Shown in pieces: positions 1-8,368 of a stretch of 64,000 bases of DNA. Each line of letters opens with the position of its first letter. Positions within the stretch are counted from its first letter, which is position 1. The stretch is from Micromonospora halotolerans (GTDB lineage: Bacteria > Actinomycetota > Actinomycetes > Mycobacteriales > Micromonosporaceae). Where the stretch lies: assembly GCF_032108445.1 (NCBI RefSeq), contig NZ_CP134876.1, positions 248,001 through 312,000 on the forward strand. The letters run 5' to 3'. The translations under genes and the position numbers were made by a program. The notes under the pieces were generated by a model. That model was not told where the DNA came from, ran no database searches, and saw nothing but the letters and a program-made list of their open reading frames with translations.

Positions 1-155
1 CAGTCGAGCTGCGGGCAGGTGTCCTGATCGCGGCACTCCAGGCAGCCGCCGGCCCGCCAGGGCTGGTCGAGGGCCCCGGTCCAGTGCGTGTCGATGATCC
101 GCATCATCGCGAACAACTCGTCGGCGGGCGTGATGTCGCCGTCATCCATCGGCAT
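1..155 (-). CDS. Partial small cysteine-containing protein, C-terminus off the left edge
   Basis: The frame runs leftward off the window, so only the first 51 residues are visible. I do not recognise the family. Third codon positions are strongly G/C, as in real genes here. Visible features are an acidic start (MPMDDGDITPADEL) and a C-x2-C-x5-C cluster (GGCLECRDQDTCPQL) that could bind a metal or form a disulfide. The start at 155 (alternative ATG at 149) has no clear ribosome binding site and overlaps the start of the divergent GntR gene. A small protein paired with a tiny GntR regulator is common in actinomycete integrative elements, but that is only inference. Confidence 0.5.
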   Translation of the reverse strand, partial: MPMDDGDITPADELFAMMRIIDTHWTGALDQPWRAGGCLECRDQDTCPQLD

Positions 156-369
156 GGCCGACGCCTACCGACGCGTCGCCGACGACATCGAAGCCAAGAT
201 CCGTGCCGGCGAATACGGGCCTGGGCAGCAACTGCCGTCCGTGTCGGAGATCGGCGAGATCTACAACGTCGCCAGGTCGACGGCCTACCGGGCCGTCAAG
301 GAGCTGCACGCGCGCAATCTCGTCTACGGCCAGCAGGGCCAGGGCGTCTTCGTCGCCGAGGCGGAGTAG
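154..369 (+). CDS. Short GntR-family winged-helix transcriptional regulator
   Basis: A 71-residue protein that is essentially one GntR DNA-binding domain: a helix with YRRVADDIEAKIRAGEY, the family signature GQQLPSVSEIGEIYNVARST, the recognition helix STAYRAVKELHARNLV, and a wing GQQGQGVFV. There is no effector-binding domain, so it probably acts as a simple repressor or needs a partner. I chose the ATG at 154 because homologous domains begin at this point; GTG 88 or ATG 94 would add about 20 unrelated residues. The start overlaps, on the other strand, the start of the leftward partial gene. Such minimal GntR proteins are frequent in actinomycete integrative elements. Confidence 0.75.
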   Translation: MADAYRRVADDIEAKIRAGEYGPGQQLPSVSEIGEIYNVARSTAYRAVKELHARNLVYGQQGQGVFVAEAE

Positions 370-393
370 CCGAACACTCCTGGCTTGAGTCGT

Positions 394-407
394 TGCTGAC
401 GTCAGCA
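394..407. promoter_or_regulatory. Perfect 14-base palindrome, candidate operator
   Basis: TGCTGACGTCAGCA is a perfect CG-centred palindrome 25 bases downstream of the GntR stop codon. It lies in the 240-base gene-free stretch 370-609, which also carries a smaller palindrome GGTGAATCACC at 476-486 and nothing else I can name. Which regulator would bind is unknown. Confidence 0.35.
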
Positions 408-609
408 CCCAGGGCGTCCGCGATGCACGCGTCGCTCGCCGCCCCCTCTCCAGCCCCTACGAACTTGATGCCGCAGGTGAATCACCCCGGCGCCGCTGCC
501 GCCACGAGTGACTCATCTACGTCATCAAGTTCCTAGCGGCTCGTGGACCACCGCCGACCCGTCCACGGCGCCGCCGTCGCGGGTGCCCGGCGCGCGAGAC
601 CCGCGGTCT

Positions 610-1275
610 TCAGGGGTTGCCGGTGTCGAGGAGGGAGGCGAACGCGATCACGTTGTCCTGGTAGCCGGTGTGGCCGCCCACCCACTCGCCGCCGCAGGTG
701 ATCAGCCGCAGCTCGGCCGGCCCGGCGTCGCCGTACACCCGGTCGGCGGGGAGGTTGGCCTTGTCGAAGTACTCGACGGTGTCGACCTTGAAGGTCACCA
801 CGCTGTGGTCCGCCCGGGTCACCTCGATCCGGTCCCCCGGCTTCAGGTCGTGCAGCCGGTAGAAGACCGCCGGCCCGCTCTTGGTGTCCACGTGCCCGAC
901 GATGATCGCCCGGCCCGGGTCGCCGGGCACGGCTCCGCGGTCGTACCAGCCGGTCTGGTGGTGCTGGGTCAGCGGCGGGACCGCGATCGAGCCGTCCCGG
1001 GCCTGACCGACCGGGGTGACCGGGGCGGTGATCTTGATGGCCGGCACGGCGAGGCGGACCGGAAGGCTGGTCGGCTCCCGCGCCCGGGTCGGCTCGGCGG
1101 TGCGGTGGCTCGACCCGGTCGCCGCGTCGGCCCAGTCGAACGGCCCGGCGGTCCGGCCCAGCCCGGCGCCGGTGGCGAAGACCCCGACCAGCACCAGCAG
1201 CACGGCGAGCGGCACCGACCACGGGCTCCGGCCGGTGGCCCGGGGGCTGGGCTGGGGGGTGGGGTTCGCGGCCAT
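610..1275 (-). CDS. Class F-like sortase
   Basis: A 221-residue predicted membrane-anchored cysteine transpeptidase. A short cytoplasmic N-terminus is followed by a transmembrane segment (about residues 19-42) and an extracytoplasmic sortase beta-barrel (about 70-216). The catalytic histidine is in IIVGHVDT (His128) and the catalytic cysteine in LRLITCGG (Cys194). Near the C-terminus, where many sortases have an arginine-containing strand, I read GYQDNVIAFA, so the catalytic arginine is not obvious. Sortases cleave a C-terminal sorting motif and attach the protein to cell wall or another protein. The gene lies 8 bases downstream of a secreted protein with a C-terminal anchor, its likely partner. 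The subclass rests on similarity to actinobacterial single-sortase proteins and is less certain than the family. Confidence 0.85.
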   Translation of the reverse strand: MAANPTPQPSPRATGRSPWSVPLAVLLVLVGVFATGAGLGRTAGPFDWADAATGSSHRTAEPTRAREPTSLPVRLAVPAIKITAPVTPVGQARDGSIAVPPLTQHHQTGWYDRGAVPGDPGRAIIVGHVDTKSGPAVFYRLHDLKPGDRIEVTRADHSVVTFKVDTVEYFDKANLPADRVYGDAGPAELRLITCGGEWVGGHTGYQDNVIAFASLLDTGNP

Positions 1276-1283
1276 GGCGGGGC

Positions 1284-1886
1284 TCAGCGCCGGGCGGCGC
1301 CACGGAGGGTACGGGGCTGCCGGCGGGACGCGGCCACGCCGACCACCGCGCCGGCCACGGTCAGCGCCAGCCCGACCGGCACGAGCAGCCCACCGCCGAG
1401 CCCGCCGCCGGCCGTGCCGCCGAAGCCGGTCGCCGGCCCCCGGCTGGGCTGCACCCGCTTGACGACCTGGAGCATGGTGGACGCCGTCTGCCCGCTGGGG
1501 CACTCCAGTTTCACCCGGTAGTTGCCGGGGCGGGTGCGGTCCCGGACCATCGGCGAGGCGGTGAGCAGGCCGCGCTGCGGCTGCACCTGGACCCGGCCGA
1601 ACGCGTCGGACACCACGGTGGCCGGCACCGAATTGTCCCGGCAGCTCGCCCGGATGCCGACCAGGAAGCCGGCCTCGACGGTGCTCGGCGTGACCTCGAC
1701 GAAGATCAGGTCGGTCGGGGGTTGCGTGCCGGGCTGGCCGGGCACCGGCTCGGCGGCGGGGGCGGCCGCTCGCACCGTCGCCGCGGCCGACCCCGGGGCG
1801 GCCTGGGCGGGCAGCGCGCCGACCAGCGGGGCGGTGCACGCGGCGGCCGCGACCAGCAGCGCCGCACGTCCCGTGACTGACACCAT
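1284..1886 (-). CDS. Secreted, C-terminally anchored protein; candidate sortase substrate
   Basis: A 200-residue protein that I cannot assign to a named family. It begins with a signal peptide (about residues 1-30, cleavage near LPAQAAPG), then a proline/alanine-rich linker, an Ig-like or small beta domain (about 60-146) with two cysteines (Cys82, Cys129) that may form a disulfide, and the arrangement expected of a sortase substrate. That arrangement is a PATGFGG motif (151-157), a glycine-rich stretch, a hydrophobic segment (about 164-187) and a basic tail ending RRQPRTLRGAARR. The motif is not LPXTG. The sortase gene follows immediately in the same direction, probably in one transcript. The start at 1886 places the signal peptide at the N-terminus. 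Confidence 0.7.
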   Translation of the reverse strand: MVSVTGRAALLVAAAACTAPLVGALPAQAAPGSAAATVRAAAPAAEPVPGQPGTQPPTDLIFVEVTPSTVEAGFLVGIRASCRDNSVPATVVSDAFGRVQVQPQRGLLTASPMVRDRTRPGNYRVKLECPSGQTASTMLQVVKRVQPSRGPATGFGGTAGGGLGGGLLVPVGLALTVAGAVVGVAASRRQPRTLRGAARR

Positions 1887-2009
1887 GCCCCCTCCCGGCG
1901 TCGGGGTCGGGCGGCGGGCCACCCGTCCTGCCGTACGGGATGAATCCTCTCACCCCGGGCCGCCCACCACATCCGATCCGCTCCGGCGGTCGCGTACGCT
2001 CGGATCGCT

Positions 2010-2714
2010 GTGACCTCCACCGACTTCAGCGCCGCGCCGCCGGCCCACGCCGCCCGTATCCGCACCTTCCACCCGCGTCGCGGGCGGATGAGCGACCGGC
2101 AGCGCGACGCGCTGGCCCGGCTCTGGCCCGCGTACGGCCTGGAGATCGACGACCTGGACGGGCCGTGCGATCCGGCGGCGCTGTTCGGACGGCGGGCGCC
2201 GCTGGTGCTGGAGATCGGTTCCGGCATGGGCGACGCCACCGCGGCGATGGCGGCCGCCGACCCGGACCGACACTATCTGGCGGTTGAGGTGCACACGCCC
2301 GGAATCGCCAACCTGCTCGACCTGGTCGAACGGCACGGGCTGGGCAACGTGCGGGTGGCCAAGGGCGACGCGCTGGACCTGGTGCGGGTCATGCCGGAGG
2401 GCTGCCTGGACGCGGTGCACGTCTTCTTCCCCGACCCGTGGCCGAAGGCCCGGCACCACAAGCGGCGGATCATCCAGCCGGGCCACGTGGCGCTGCTGCG
2501 CTCCCGGCTGGTCCCCGGCGGGACGCTGCACTGCGCGACCGACTGGGCCGAGTACGCCGAGTCGATGCGGGAGACGCTGACCGCCGACCCGGAGCTGGTC
2601 GACGTGCACGGCGGCTTCGCGCCCCGCCCGACGCACCGGCCGGTGACCAAGTTCGAGCGCCGGGCGCTGACCGCCGGGCGGGAGATCTTCGACCTGATCC
2701 ACCGGCGGCGCTGA
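2010..2714 (+). CDS. trmB: tRNA (guanine-N7)-methyltransferase TrmB
   Basis: A 234-residue Rossmann-fold SAM-dependent methyltransferase that forms m7G46 in the variable loop of tRNAs. The SAM-binding loop is LVLEIGSGMG. The family signatures FFPDPWPKARHHKRR, TDWAEYAE and, near the C-terminus, PVTKFERRAL are all present, so the enzyme looks complete. The GTG at 2010 is close to a TACGCT box (GCGTACGCT), fitting leaderless transcription, common in this group. It is divergent from the sortase substrate gene across a 123-base intergenic region. Confidence 0.95.
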   Translation: MTSTDFSAAPPAHAARIRTFHPRRGRMSDRQRDALARLWPAYGLEIDDLDGPCDPAALFGRRAPLVLEIGSGMGDATAAMAAADPDRHYLAVEVHTPGIANLLDLVERHGLGNVRVAKGDALDLVRVMPEGCLDAVHVFFPDPWPKARHHKRRIIQPGHVALLRSRLVPGGTLHCATDWAEYAESMRETLTADPELVDVHGGFAPRPTHRPVTKFERRALTAGREIFDLIHRRR

Positions 2715-2761
2715 ACCCGGTTGGCGCGGCGGCCCATGATCCAGGCACGATGGGAGCCGCC

Positions 2762-5266
2762 ATGACTCTCACCGCCGCGCTGCCGAAGAGCGCCGACCCC
2801 GACACCCTCTACGACGCGTTCGCCGGCTGGGCGTCCGAGCGCGGTCTCGACCTCTACCCCCACCAGGAGGAGGCGGTCATCGAGATCGTCTCCGGCGCGA
2901 ACGTGATCATGAATACGCCGACCGGCTCGGGCAAGAGCCTGGTGGCGATCGCGGCGCACTTCGCCGCGCTGGCCGACGACCGGACCACCTTCTACACGGC
3001 GCCGATCAAGGCGCTGGTCTCGGAGAAGTTCTTCGCCCTCTGCGAGGTCTTCGGCGCCGAGAACGTCGGCATGCTCACCGGCGACGCCAGCGTCAACGCC
3101 GACGCCCCGATCATCTGCTGCACGGCGGAGATCCTGGCCAACCTGGCGCTGCGCGAGGGCGCCCGCGCCGACGTCGGCCAGGTGGTCATGGACGAGTTCC
3201 ACTTCTACGCCGAGCCGGACCGGGGCTGGGCCTGGCAGGTGCCGATCATCGAGCTGCCGCAGGCCCAGTTCGTCCTGATGTCCGCGACACTCGGCGACAC
3301 CACCCGCTTCGTGGACGACCTGACCCGGCGCACCGGGCGGCCGACCGCCGTCGTCCGCTCGGCCGAGCGGCCGGTCCCGCTCCTCTTCTCGTACGCGATG
3401 ACGCCGCTGCACGAGACCCTGGAGGAGCTGCTGGCGACCAAGCAGGCCCCGGTCTACGTCGTGCACTTCACCCAGGCCGCCGCGCTGGAACGCGCCCAGG
3501 CGCTGATGAGCGTCAACGTCTGCACCCGCGCGGAGAAGGACATGATCGCGCAGGCGATCGGGAACTTCCGGTTCACCTCGGGCTTCGGCAAGACGCTGTC
3601 CCGGCTCGTCCGCCACGGCATCGGCGTGCACCACGCCGGCATGCTGCCCAAGTACCGCCGCCTCGTGGAGACGCTGGCCCAGGCCGGGCTGCTCAAGGTC
3701 ATCTGCGGCACCGACACCCTCGGCGTCGGCATCAACGTGCCGATCCGCACGGTGCTCTTCACCGGCCTGTCGAAGTACGACGGCACCCGGACCCGGCTGC
3801 TCAAGGCCCGCGAGTTCCACCAGATCGCCGGCCGGGCCGGCCGGGCCGGCTTCGACACCCTCGGCCGGGTCGTGGTGCAGGCTCCCGAGCACGTCATCGA
3901 GAACGAGAAGGCCCTCGCCAAGGCGGGCGACGACCCGAAGAAGCGCCGCAAGGTGGTGAAGAAGAAGCCGCCGGAGGGCTCCATCGGCTGGGGCGAGCCG
4001 ACCTTCCAGCGCCTGGTCGAGGCCGAGCCGGAGCCGCTGACCTCCAGCTTCCAGGTCAGCCACTCGATGCTGCTCAACGTCATCGGCCGCCCCGGCGACG
4101 CGTTCGCCTCGATGCGGCACCTGCTCACCGACAACCACGAGGACCCGGCCGCCCAGCGCCGGCACATCCGCCGGGCCATCGCCATCTACCGGGCGCTGCG
4201 GGCCGGCGGCGTGGTCGAGGAGCTGCCCGAGCCCGACGAGCAGGGCCGCCGGGTGCGGCTGACCGTCGACCTCCAGCTCGACTTCGCGCTCAACCAGCCG
4301 CTCTCCCCGCTCGCCCTGGCCACCGTCGAACTGCTCGACCGGGAGTCCCCGTCGTACGCGCTGGACGTGCTCAGCGTGATCGAGTCGATCCTGGACGACC
4401 CGCGCCAGGTGCTCTCCGCGCAGCAGTTCAAGGCCCGCGGCGAGGCGGTCGCCGCCATGAAGGCCGAGGGCATCGAGTACGAGGCCCGGCTGGAACTCCT
4501 CGACGAGGTGACCTGGCCGAAGCCCCTCGCCGAGCTGCTCGAGTCGGCGTACGAGATGTACCGGCAGGGCCACCCGTGGGTCGCCGACCACCAGCTCTCC
4601 CCCAAGTCCGTGGTCCGGGACATGTACGAGCGGGCCATGACCTTCACCGAGTACGTCCAGTTCTACGGCCTGTCCCGCTCCGAGGGCCTGGTGCTGCGCT
4701 ACCTCGCGGACGCGTACAAGACGCTGCGGCAGACCGTCCCCGAGGACGCCAAGACCGAGGAGCTGGTCGACCTCATCGAGTGGCTGGGCGAGCTGGTCCG
4801 CCAGGTCGACTCCAGCCTCATCGACGAGTGGGAGCGGCTGCGCAACCCGTCCGACGTGGCGGAGGTGGCCGCCTCGCTGGACGACCGGCCGCCGGCGGTC
4901 ACCCGCAACGCCCGGGCGTTCCGGGTGCTGGTGCGCAACGCGCTGTTCCGCCGGGTCGAGCTGGCCGCGCTGCGCCGCTGGGACCTGCTCGGCGAGCTGG
5001 ACGCCGAGCACGGCTGGCACGCGGACGCGTGGGCGGACGCGCTGGAGCCGTACTTCGAGGCGTACGACTCGATCGGGGTGGGGCCGGACGCGCGCGGGCC
5101 GGCGCTGCTCATGATCGAGCAGGGTCGGGAGCGGTGGACCGTACGCCAGATCCTGGACGACCCGGAGGGCGACCACGACTGGGGCATCAGCGCCGAGATC
5201 GACCTGTCCGCCTCCGACGAGGCGGGCGCCGCGGTCGTCCGGATCACCGACGTCGGGCAGCTCTAG
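2762..5266 (+). CDS. SKI2-like DEAD/DEAH-box helicase (DUF3516 type)
   Basis: An 834-residue superfamily 2 helicase. Motif I is NTPTGSGKS (51-59), motif II is MDEFH (143-147, a DEFH variant of DExH), motif III is MSATLGD, and the C-terminal RecA domain holds HHAGMLPKYRRLVE and the motif VI-like HQIAGRAGRAGFD. The remaining C-terminal half matches the DUF3516 domain of actinobacterial Ski2-like helicases, so a role in RNA processing or decay is likely but unproved. A basic stretch KKRRKVVKKKPPEG interrupts the helicase core near residue 400. ATG 2762 was chosen because GGGAG lies five bases upstream; an in-frame ATG at 2750 is possible. The stop codon overlaps the convergent regulator stop in a shared CTAG. 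Confidence 0.92.
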   Translation: MTLTAALPKSADPDTLYDAFAGWASERGLDLYPHQEEAVIEIVSGANVIMNTPTGSGKSLVAIAAHFAALADDRTTFYTAPIKALVSEKFFALCEVFGAENVGMLTGDASVNADAPIICCTAEILANLALREGARADVGQVVMDEFHFYAEPDRGWAWQVPIIELPQAQFVLMSATLGDTTRFVDDLTRRTGRPTAVVRSAERPVPLLFSYAMTPLHETLEELLATKQAPVYVVHFTQAAALERAQALMSVNVCTRAEKDMIAQAIGNFRFTSGFGKTLSRLVRHGIGVHHAGMLPKYRRLVETLAQAGLLKVICGTDTLGVGINVPIRTVLFTGLSKYDGTRTRLLKAREFHQIAGRAGRAGFDTLGRVVVQAPEHVIENEKALAKAGDDPKKRRKVVKKKPPEGSIGWGEPTFQRLVEAEPEPLTSSFQVSHSMLLNVIGRPGDAFASMRHLLTDNHEDPAAQRRHIRRAIAIYRALRAGGVVEELPEPDEQGRRVRLTVDLQLDFALNQPLSPLALATVELLDRESPSYALDVLSVIESILDDPRQVLSAQQFKARGEAVAAMKAEGIEYEARLELLDEVTWPKPLAELLESAYEMYRQGHPWVADHQLSPKSVVRDMYERAMTFTEYVQFYGLSRSEGLVLRYLADAYKTLRQTVPEDAKTEELVDLIEWLGELVRQVDSSLIDEWERLRNPSDVAEVAASLDDRPPAVTRNARAFRVLVRNALFRRVELAALRRWDLLGELDAEHGWHADAWADALEPYFEAYDSIGVGPDARGPALLMIEQGRERWTVRQILDDPEGDHDWGISAEIDLSASDEAGAAVVRITDVGQL

Positions 5267-6252
5267 ATCGCTTCTCCCCCACCGGCCAGTTGGTCACCGA
5301 GCGGGCTGCGGCGATACAGCACGTGCCGTCCGTCCCGGGCGCGGGTGACCAACCCGGTCGCGTGGAGGACGCGCAGGTGTTGGGACACGGCGCTGGGCGT
5401 CACGGTGAGCCGGCGGGCGATCTCCACCGTCGCCAGGGGCTCGTCGAGGAGGCCCAGCAGTCCCGCTCTGGGCGCGCCGAGCAACGCGGTGAGGGCCCCG
5501 GCGTCCGTGGTGGGCGCCGGGAGCCACAGCGTGGCCACCCCGCGACAGGGGTAGGCCAGCAGCGGTGGTTCCTCCGCGCTGACCGGCGGGGCGGGCTTGT
5601 GGGCGAAGACGGACGGCACCAGCAGCAGCCCCCGGCCGGCGGCCGCGACCCGGTGCCGGCCGATCATCCTGTCGATGTGCAGCACGCCGTCGTGCCACCG
5701 CACGTTGGGGTGCATGTCGGCGAAGAGCAGGCGGGCGCCGCCGACGGCCAACTGCCGGGCGCGGTAGGTCATGTCGGCTTCCAGCACGAGTCGCATCTGG
5801 GGCCAGGTCGGCCTCACGGCGATCTCCCAGTAGGCCGCCAGGAGGCTGCAGACGGCCTCACGGAGCCGCACGATGTCCGCATCGCCGCCCGTGGTGACCT
5901 CGCTCAGGACGTCGGGCAGCCGGCGCCGCCCGTAGACGGCCAGCAGGTCGCGCCGCACCACGTCCGGCGGCGTCCGGCGTACCCGGGCCAGTTCCTCGTC
6001 GAAGGTCGGGGCGAAGCTCGCCGGCCGGGGGGTGAGGAAGTCCGGCACCGCGCGGTCCGGCCCGACCAGCGACATCAGCAGGGCGGTGTCGAGCCCGTCG
6101 AGCCGGCCGAGCACCGACCGGCGCCATGGCAGGTGCAGCGCGTACAGGCCCGGCTCGCGCAGCACCCGGAGGCTGAGGACGGTCTCGTGGATCGGTGAGA
6201 TCCCGAACCGGGTGTCGGCGAGGTCCTCGACGCCGAGCTCAAAGCTGATCAT
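5263..6252 (-). CDS. ArsR-type winged-helix regulator with DUF5937-like N-terminus
   Basis: A 329-residue protein. The N-terminal two-thirds (about 1-245, starting ISFELGVEDLADTRFGISP) resembles the DUF5937 region found in large actinobacterial ArsR-like regulators. The C-terminus holds the helix-turn-helix: LGLLDEPLATVEIARRL, then TPSAVSQHLRVLHATGLV and a wing with RDGRHVLYRRSPLGDQL. It diverges from the SDR and MFS genes across only 56 bases (6253-6308), so it probably controls that pair and itself. No cysteine metal-binding motif is visible, so the signal is unlikely to be arsenic-type metal binding. The gene is convergent with the helicase, sharing CTAG at the stops. Confidence 0.8.
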   Translation of the reverse strand: MISFELGVEDLADTRFGISPIHETVLSLRVLREPGLYALHLPWRRSVLGRLDGLDTALLMSLVGPDRAVPDFLTPRPASFAPTFDEELARVRRTPPDVVRRDLLAVYGRRRLPDVLSEVTTGGDADIVRLREAVCSLLAAYWEIAVRPTWPQMRLVLEADMTYRARQLAVGGARLLFADMHPNVRWHDGVLHIDRMIGRHRVAAAGRGLLLVPSVFAHKPAPPVSAEEPPLLAYPCRGVATLWLPAPTTDAGALTALLGAPRAGLLGLLDEPLATVEIARRLTVTPSAVSQHLRVLHATGLVTRARDGRHVLYRRSPLGDQLAGGGEAI

Positions 6253-6308
6253 TAAGCGATATGCTACATCTCTGGGCCGTGGTCGACGTGTGCGGTGGAC
6301 TTCCGGGC

Positions 6309-7097
6309 ATGACACCGCAGATCAACACGACGGACCACGGGAACCTGCAACGCACGGCGATCGTCACGGGTGCGGCAGGCGGCATCGGCGCCGGGGTTGC
6401 CAAGCGGCTGGCGCGCGACGGCCTCGCGGTCGCGGTGCTGGACCTGAGGGAGGAGGACTGCGCCGCCACCGTGGCAGCCATCACCCGCGACGGGGGGACG
6501 GCCGCGGCGTTCGCCGCCGACGTCAACGACGAGACCGCGGTGGCCACTGCCGTCGCCCGGATCGCTACCGCGCTGGGAGCGCCGACGGTGCTGGTCAACA
6601 ACGCCGGCATCGGCGGGCCCAATGCCGGCGTCGAGGAGACGAGCACCGAGCAGTGGGACGCGGTCACCGGAGTGAGCCTGCGGGGCGCGTTCTTCCTCAC
6701 CCGGGCCGTGGCTCCGCACATGATGGCGGCAGGCTGGGGACGGATCGTCAACATGTCGAGCATCTCCGCGCTCGGCGATTCCGGGCGCGTCGACTACGCG
6801 GCCGCCAAGGCGGGTCTGATCGGTTTCACCAAGTCGCTCGCGCTCCGGCTGGGACGGCACGGCGTGACCGCCAACGCCATCGGCCCGGGCTTCGTGGTGA
6901 GCGACATGACCAGGGTCGCGGCCCAGCGGCGCGGCCGCAGCTTCGAGGAGCACCAGCGGATCGTGGCGGAGACGATTCCGGTCGGCCGGGTCGGCCAGCC
7001 CGAGGACATCGCACACACCGCGTCGTACCTGGTGAGCGAGGGGGCGGGCTTCGTCTCCGGCCAGGTCATCTACGTCGCAGGCGGGCCGGTGGACTGA
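6309..7097 (+). CDS. SDR-family NAD(P)-dependent oxidoreductase
   Basis: A 262-residue classical short-chain dehydrogenase. The cofactor loop is TGAAGGIGAG, the structural motif is NNAG (VLVNNAGIGG), the catalytic serine is in VNMSSISAL and the catalytic pair in DYAAAKAGLIGFTKS (YxxxK), followed by ANAIGPGF and a C-terminal FVSGQVIYVAGG. The substrate cannot be read from sequence; the closest general resemblance is to FabG-like 3-ketoacyl or secondary-alcohol dehydrogenases. Aspartate in VAVLDLRE after the second strand suggests NAD+ preference. The ATG at 6309 is preferred over upstream in-frame starts because it gives the usual family N-terminus. It is probably co-transcribed with the MFS gene 33 bases downstream and controlled by the divergent ArsR-type protein. 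Confidence 0.88.
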   Translation: MTPQINTTDHGNLQRTAIVTGAAGGIGAGVAKRLARDGLAVAVLDLREEDCAATVAAITRDGGTAAAFAADVNDETAVATAVARIATALGAPTVLVNNAGIGGPNAGVEETSTEQWDAVTGVSLRGAFFLTRAVAPHMMAAGWGRIVNMSSISALGDSGRVDYAAAKAGLIGFTKSLALRLGRHGVTANAIGPGFVVSDMTRVAAQRRGRSFEEHQRIVAETIPVGRVGQPEDIAHTASYLVSEGAGFVSGQVIYVAGGPVD

Positions 7098-7130
7098 CGT
7101 GGCCGACGATTCCGGGCCGGACGTCGGCCG

Positions 7131-8327
7131 ATGAGCCGCCGACTGCTGGCACTCCTCACCCTCGCCTGCGGGGTGGCCGTCGGGAACATCTACTTCCCGC
7201 AGACCGTCGCCCCACTGATCGCCGCCGAACGGCACGTCTCCCCGGACTCGGCCGCGCTGGTGGTGACGGCCGTGCAGCTCGGGTACGCGGCGGGGATCTT
7301 CCTTCTGGTGCCGCTCGGCGACCGGCTCCCGCACCGGCCGCTCGTCGTCACCCTGCTCGGCCTGACCGGGCTGGGACTGCTCGCTGCCACCGTCGCCCCG
7401 GCGCATCCGCTCCTCGTGTCCGCGAACGCCCTCGTCGGGATCACCACCGTGGTCGCGCCGATCATCGGGCCGATGGCGGCCGGCCTGGTCCCCGCGGACC
7501 GGCGCGGGGCGGTCAGCGGCACGCTCCTGAGCGGCTCGATCGGTGGCATGCTGCTGTCCCGCACGGTTGCCGGAACCATCGGCGACTGGTGGGGCTGGCG
7601 GGCGCCCTACCTCACCGCGGCGGCGTCCGTGCTGCTCATCGCGGTCGTCATGGCCCGCGTACTGCCGGCGACGCGACCGGCGTCGGCGCACCCCTACCCG
7701 GCCCTGCTGGCCGAGTCGCTGCGCCTCCTGCGCCGGGAGCCCGAGCTGCGCCGATCCTGCTGGTACCAGGCGACGATCTTCGCCGGTTTCTCCGCGGTCT
7801 GGACCGCCCTGGCGCTGCTGCTGACCGGTCCGATCTACGGGCTGGGAGCCCCGGCGGTCGGGCTGCTGGCCCTGGTCAACGCGGCGACCATGGTCTGCAC
7901 GCCGCTGGCCGGACGGCTGGTGGACCGGCACGGCAGCGACGCGGTCAACCTGGTGTGCATCCTCGGGGTCGACGCGGCGGCCGCGCTGCTCGCGTTCGCC
8001 CGGCTGGGCGGCGCGGCAGGGCTGGTGGCGCTGGTGGTGGGGACACTGCTGCTCGACGTGGCCATGCAGTCGGGGATGGTCGCCAACCAGGTACGCAACT
8101 ACGCCCTGCGCGCGGATGCCCGCAGCAGGGTCAACACCGCCTACATGACCTGCGCCTACCTGGGCGGAAGTGCCGGGTCCTGGCTGGGCGTCCAGGCGTA
8201 CACCCACGTCGGCTGGCTGGGGGTGTGCGGCCTGCTCGCCGTGCTCGCCGGAGTCGCGCTGGCCCGTTTTCCGCTGCCCTCAGTTCGCCGGCTTCCGCCC
8301 CTGGGCGATGTCAGACCCGTCGATTAG
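7131..8327 (+). CDS. MFS transporter (DHA1-like, 12 TM)
   Basis: A 398-residue integral membrane protein with about twelve hydrophobic segments. The motif A-like loop between TM2 and TM3 reads GDRLPHRP. The start MSRRLLALLTLACGVAVGNIYFPQ is typical of YnfM/drug-efflux type MFS proteins. The substrate is unknown. It follows the SDR gene closely and both are divergent from an ArsR-type regulator, so one reading is an inducible export and modification cassette for a small organic compound. That is inference from gene order. Confidence 0.85.
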   Translation: MSRRLLALLTLACGVAVGNIYFPQTVAPLIAAERHVSPDSAALVVTAVQLGYAAGIFLLVPLGDRLPHRPLVVTLLGLTGLGLLAATVAPAHPLLVSANALVGITTVVAPIIGPMAAGLVPADRRGAVSGTLLSGSIGGMLLSRTVAGTIGDWWGWRAPYLTAAASVLLIAVVMARVLPATRPASAHPYPALLAESLRLLRREPELRRSCWYQATIFAGFSAVWTALALLLTGPIYGLGAPAVGLLALVNAATMVCTPLAGRLVDRHGSDAVNLVCILGVDAAAALLAFARLGGAAGLVALVVGTLLLDVAMQSGMVANQVRNYALRADARSRVNTAYMTCAYLGGSAGSWLGVQAYTHVGWLGVCGLLAVLAGVALARFPLPSVRRLPPLGDVRPVD

Positions 8328-8368
8328 AATGTATGTACTAATCGAGCTTTTGACCTGGGAGGATGCTC

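Noticed and set aside
370..609. tRNA gene or attachment site at the left edge
   Set aside because: No cloverleaf, TTCRANY T-loop or direct repeat could be found in this stretch.
508..1521. Plus-strand frame opposite the sortase and its substrate
   Set aside because: Low-complexity shadow; the minus strand shows a sortase with catalytic His and Cys and a signal-peptide protein.
2273..5176. Long minus-strand open frame opposite the SKI2-like helicase
   Set aside because: Arginine/glycine/valine-rich shadow without domain motifs, wholly covered by the genuine helicase gene.
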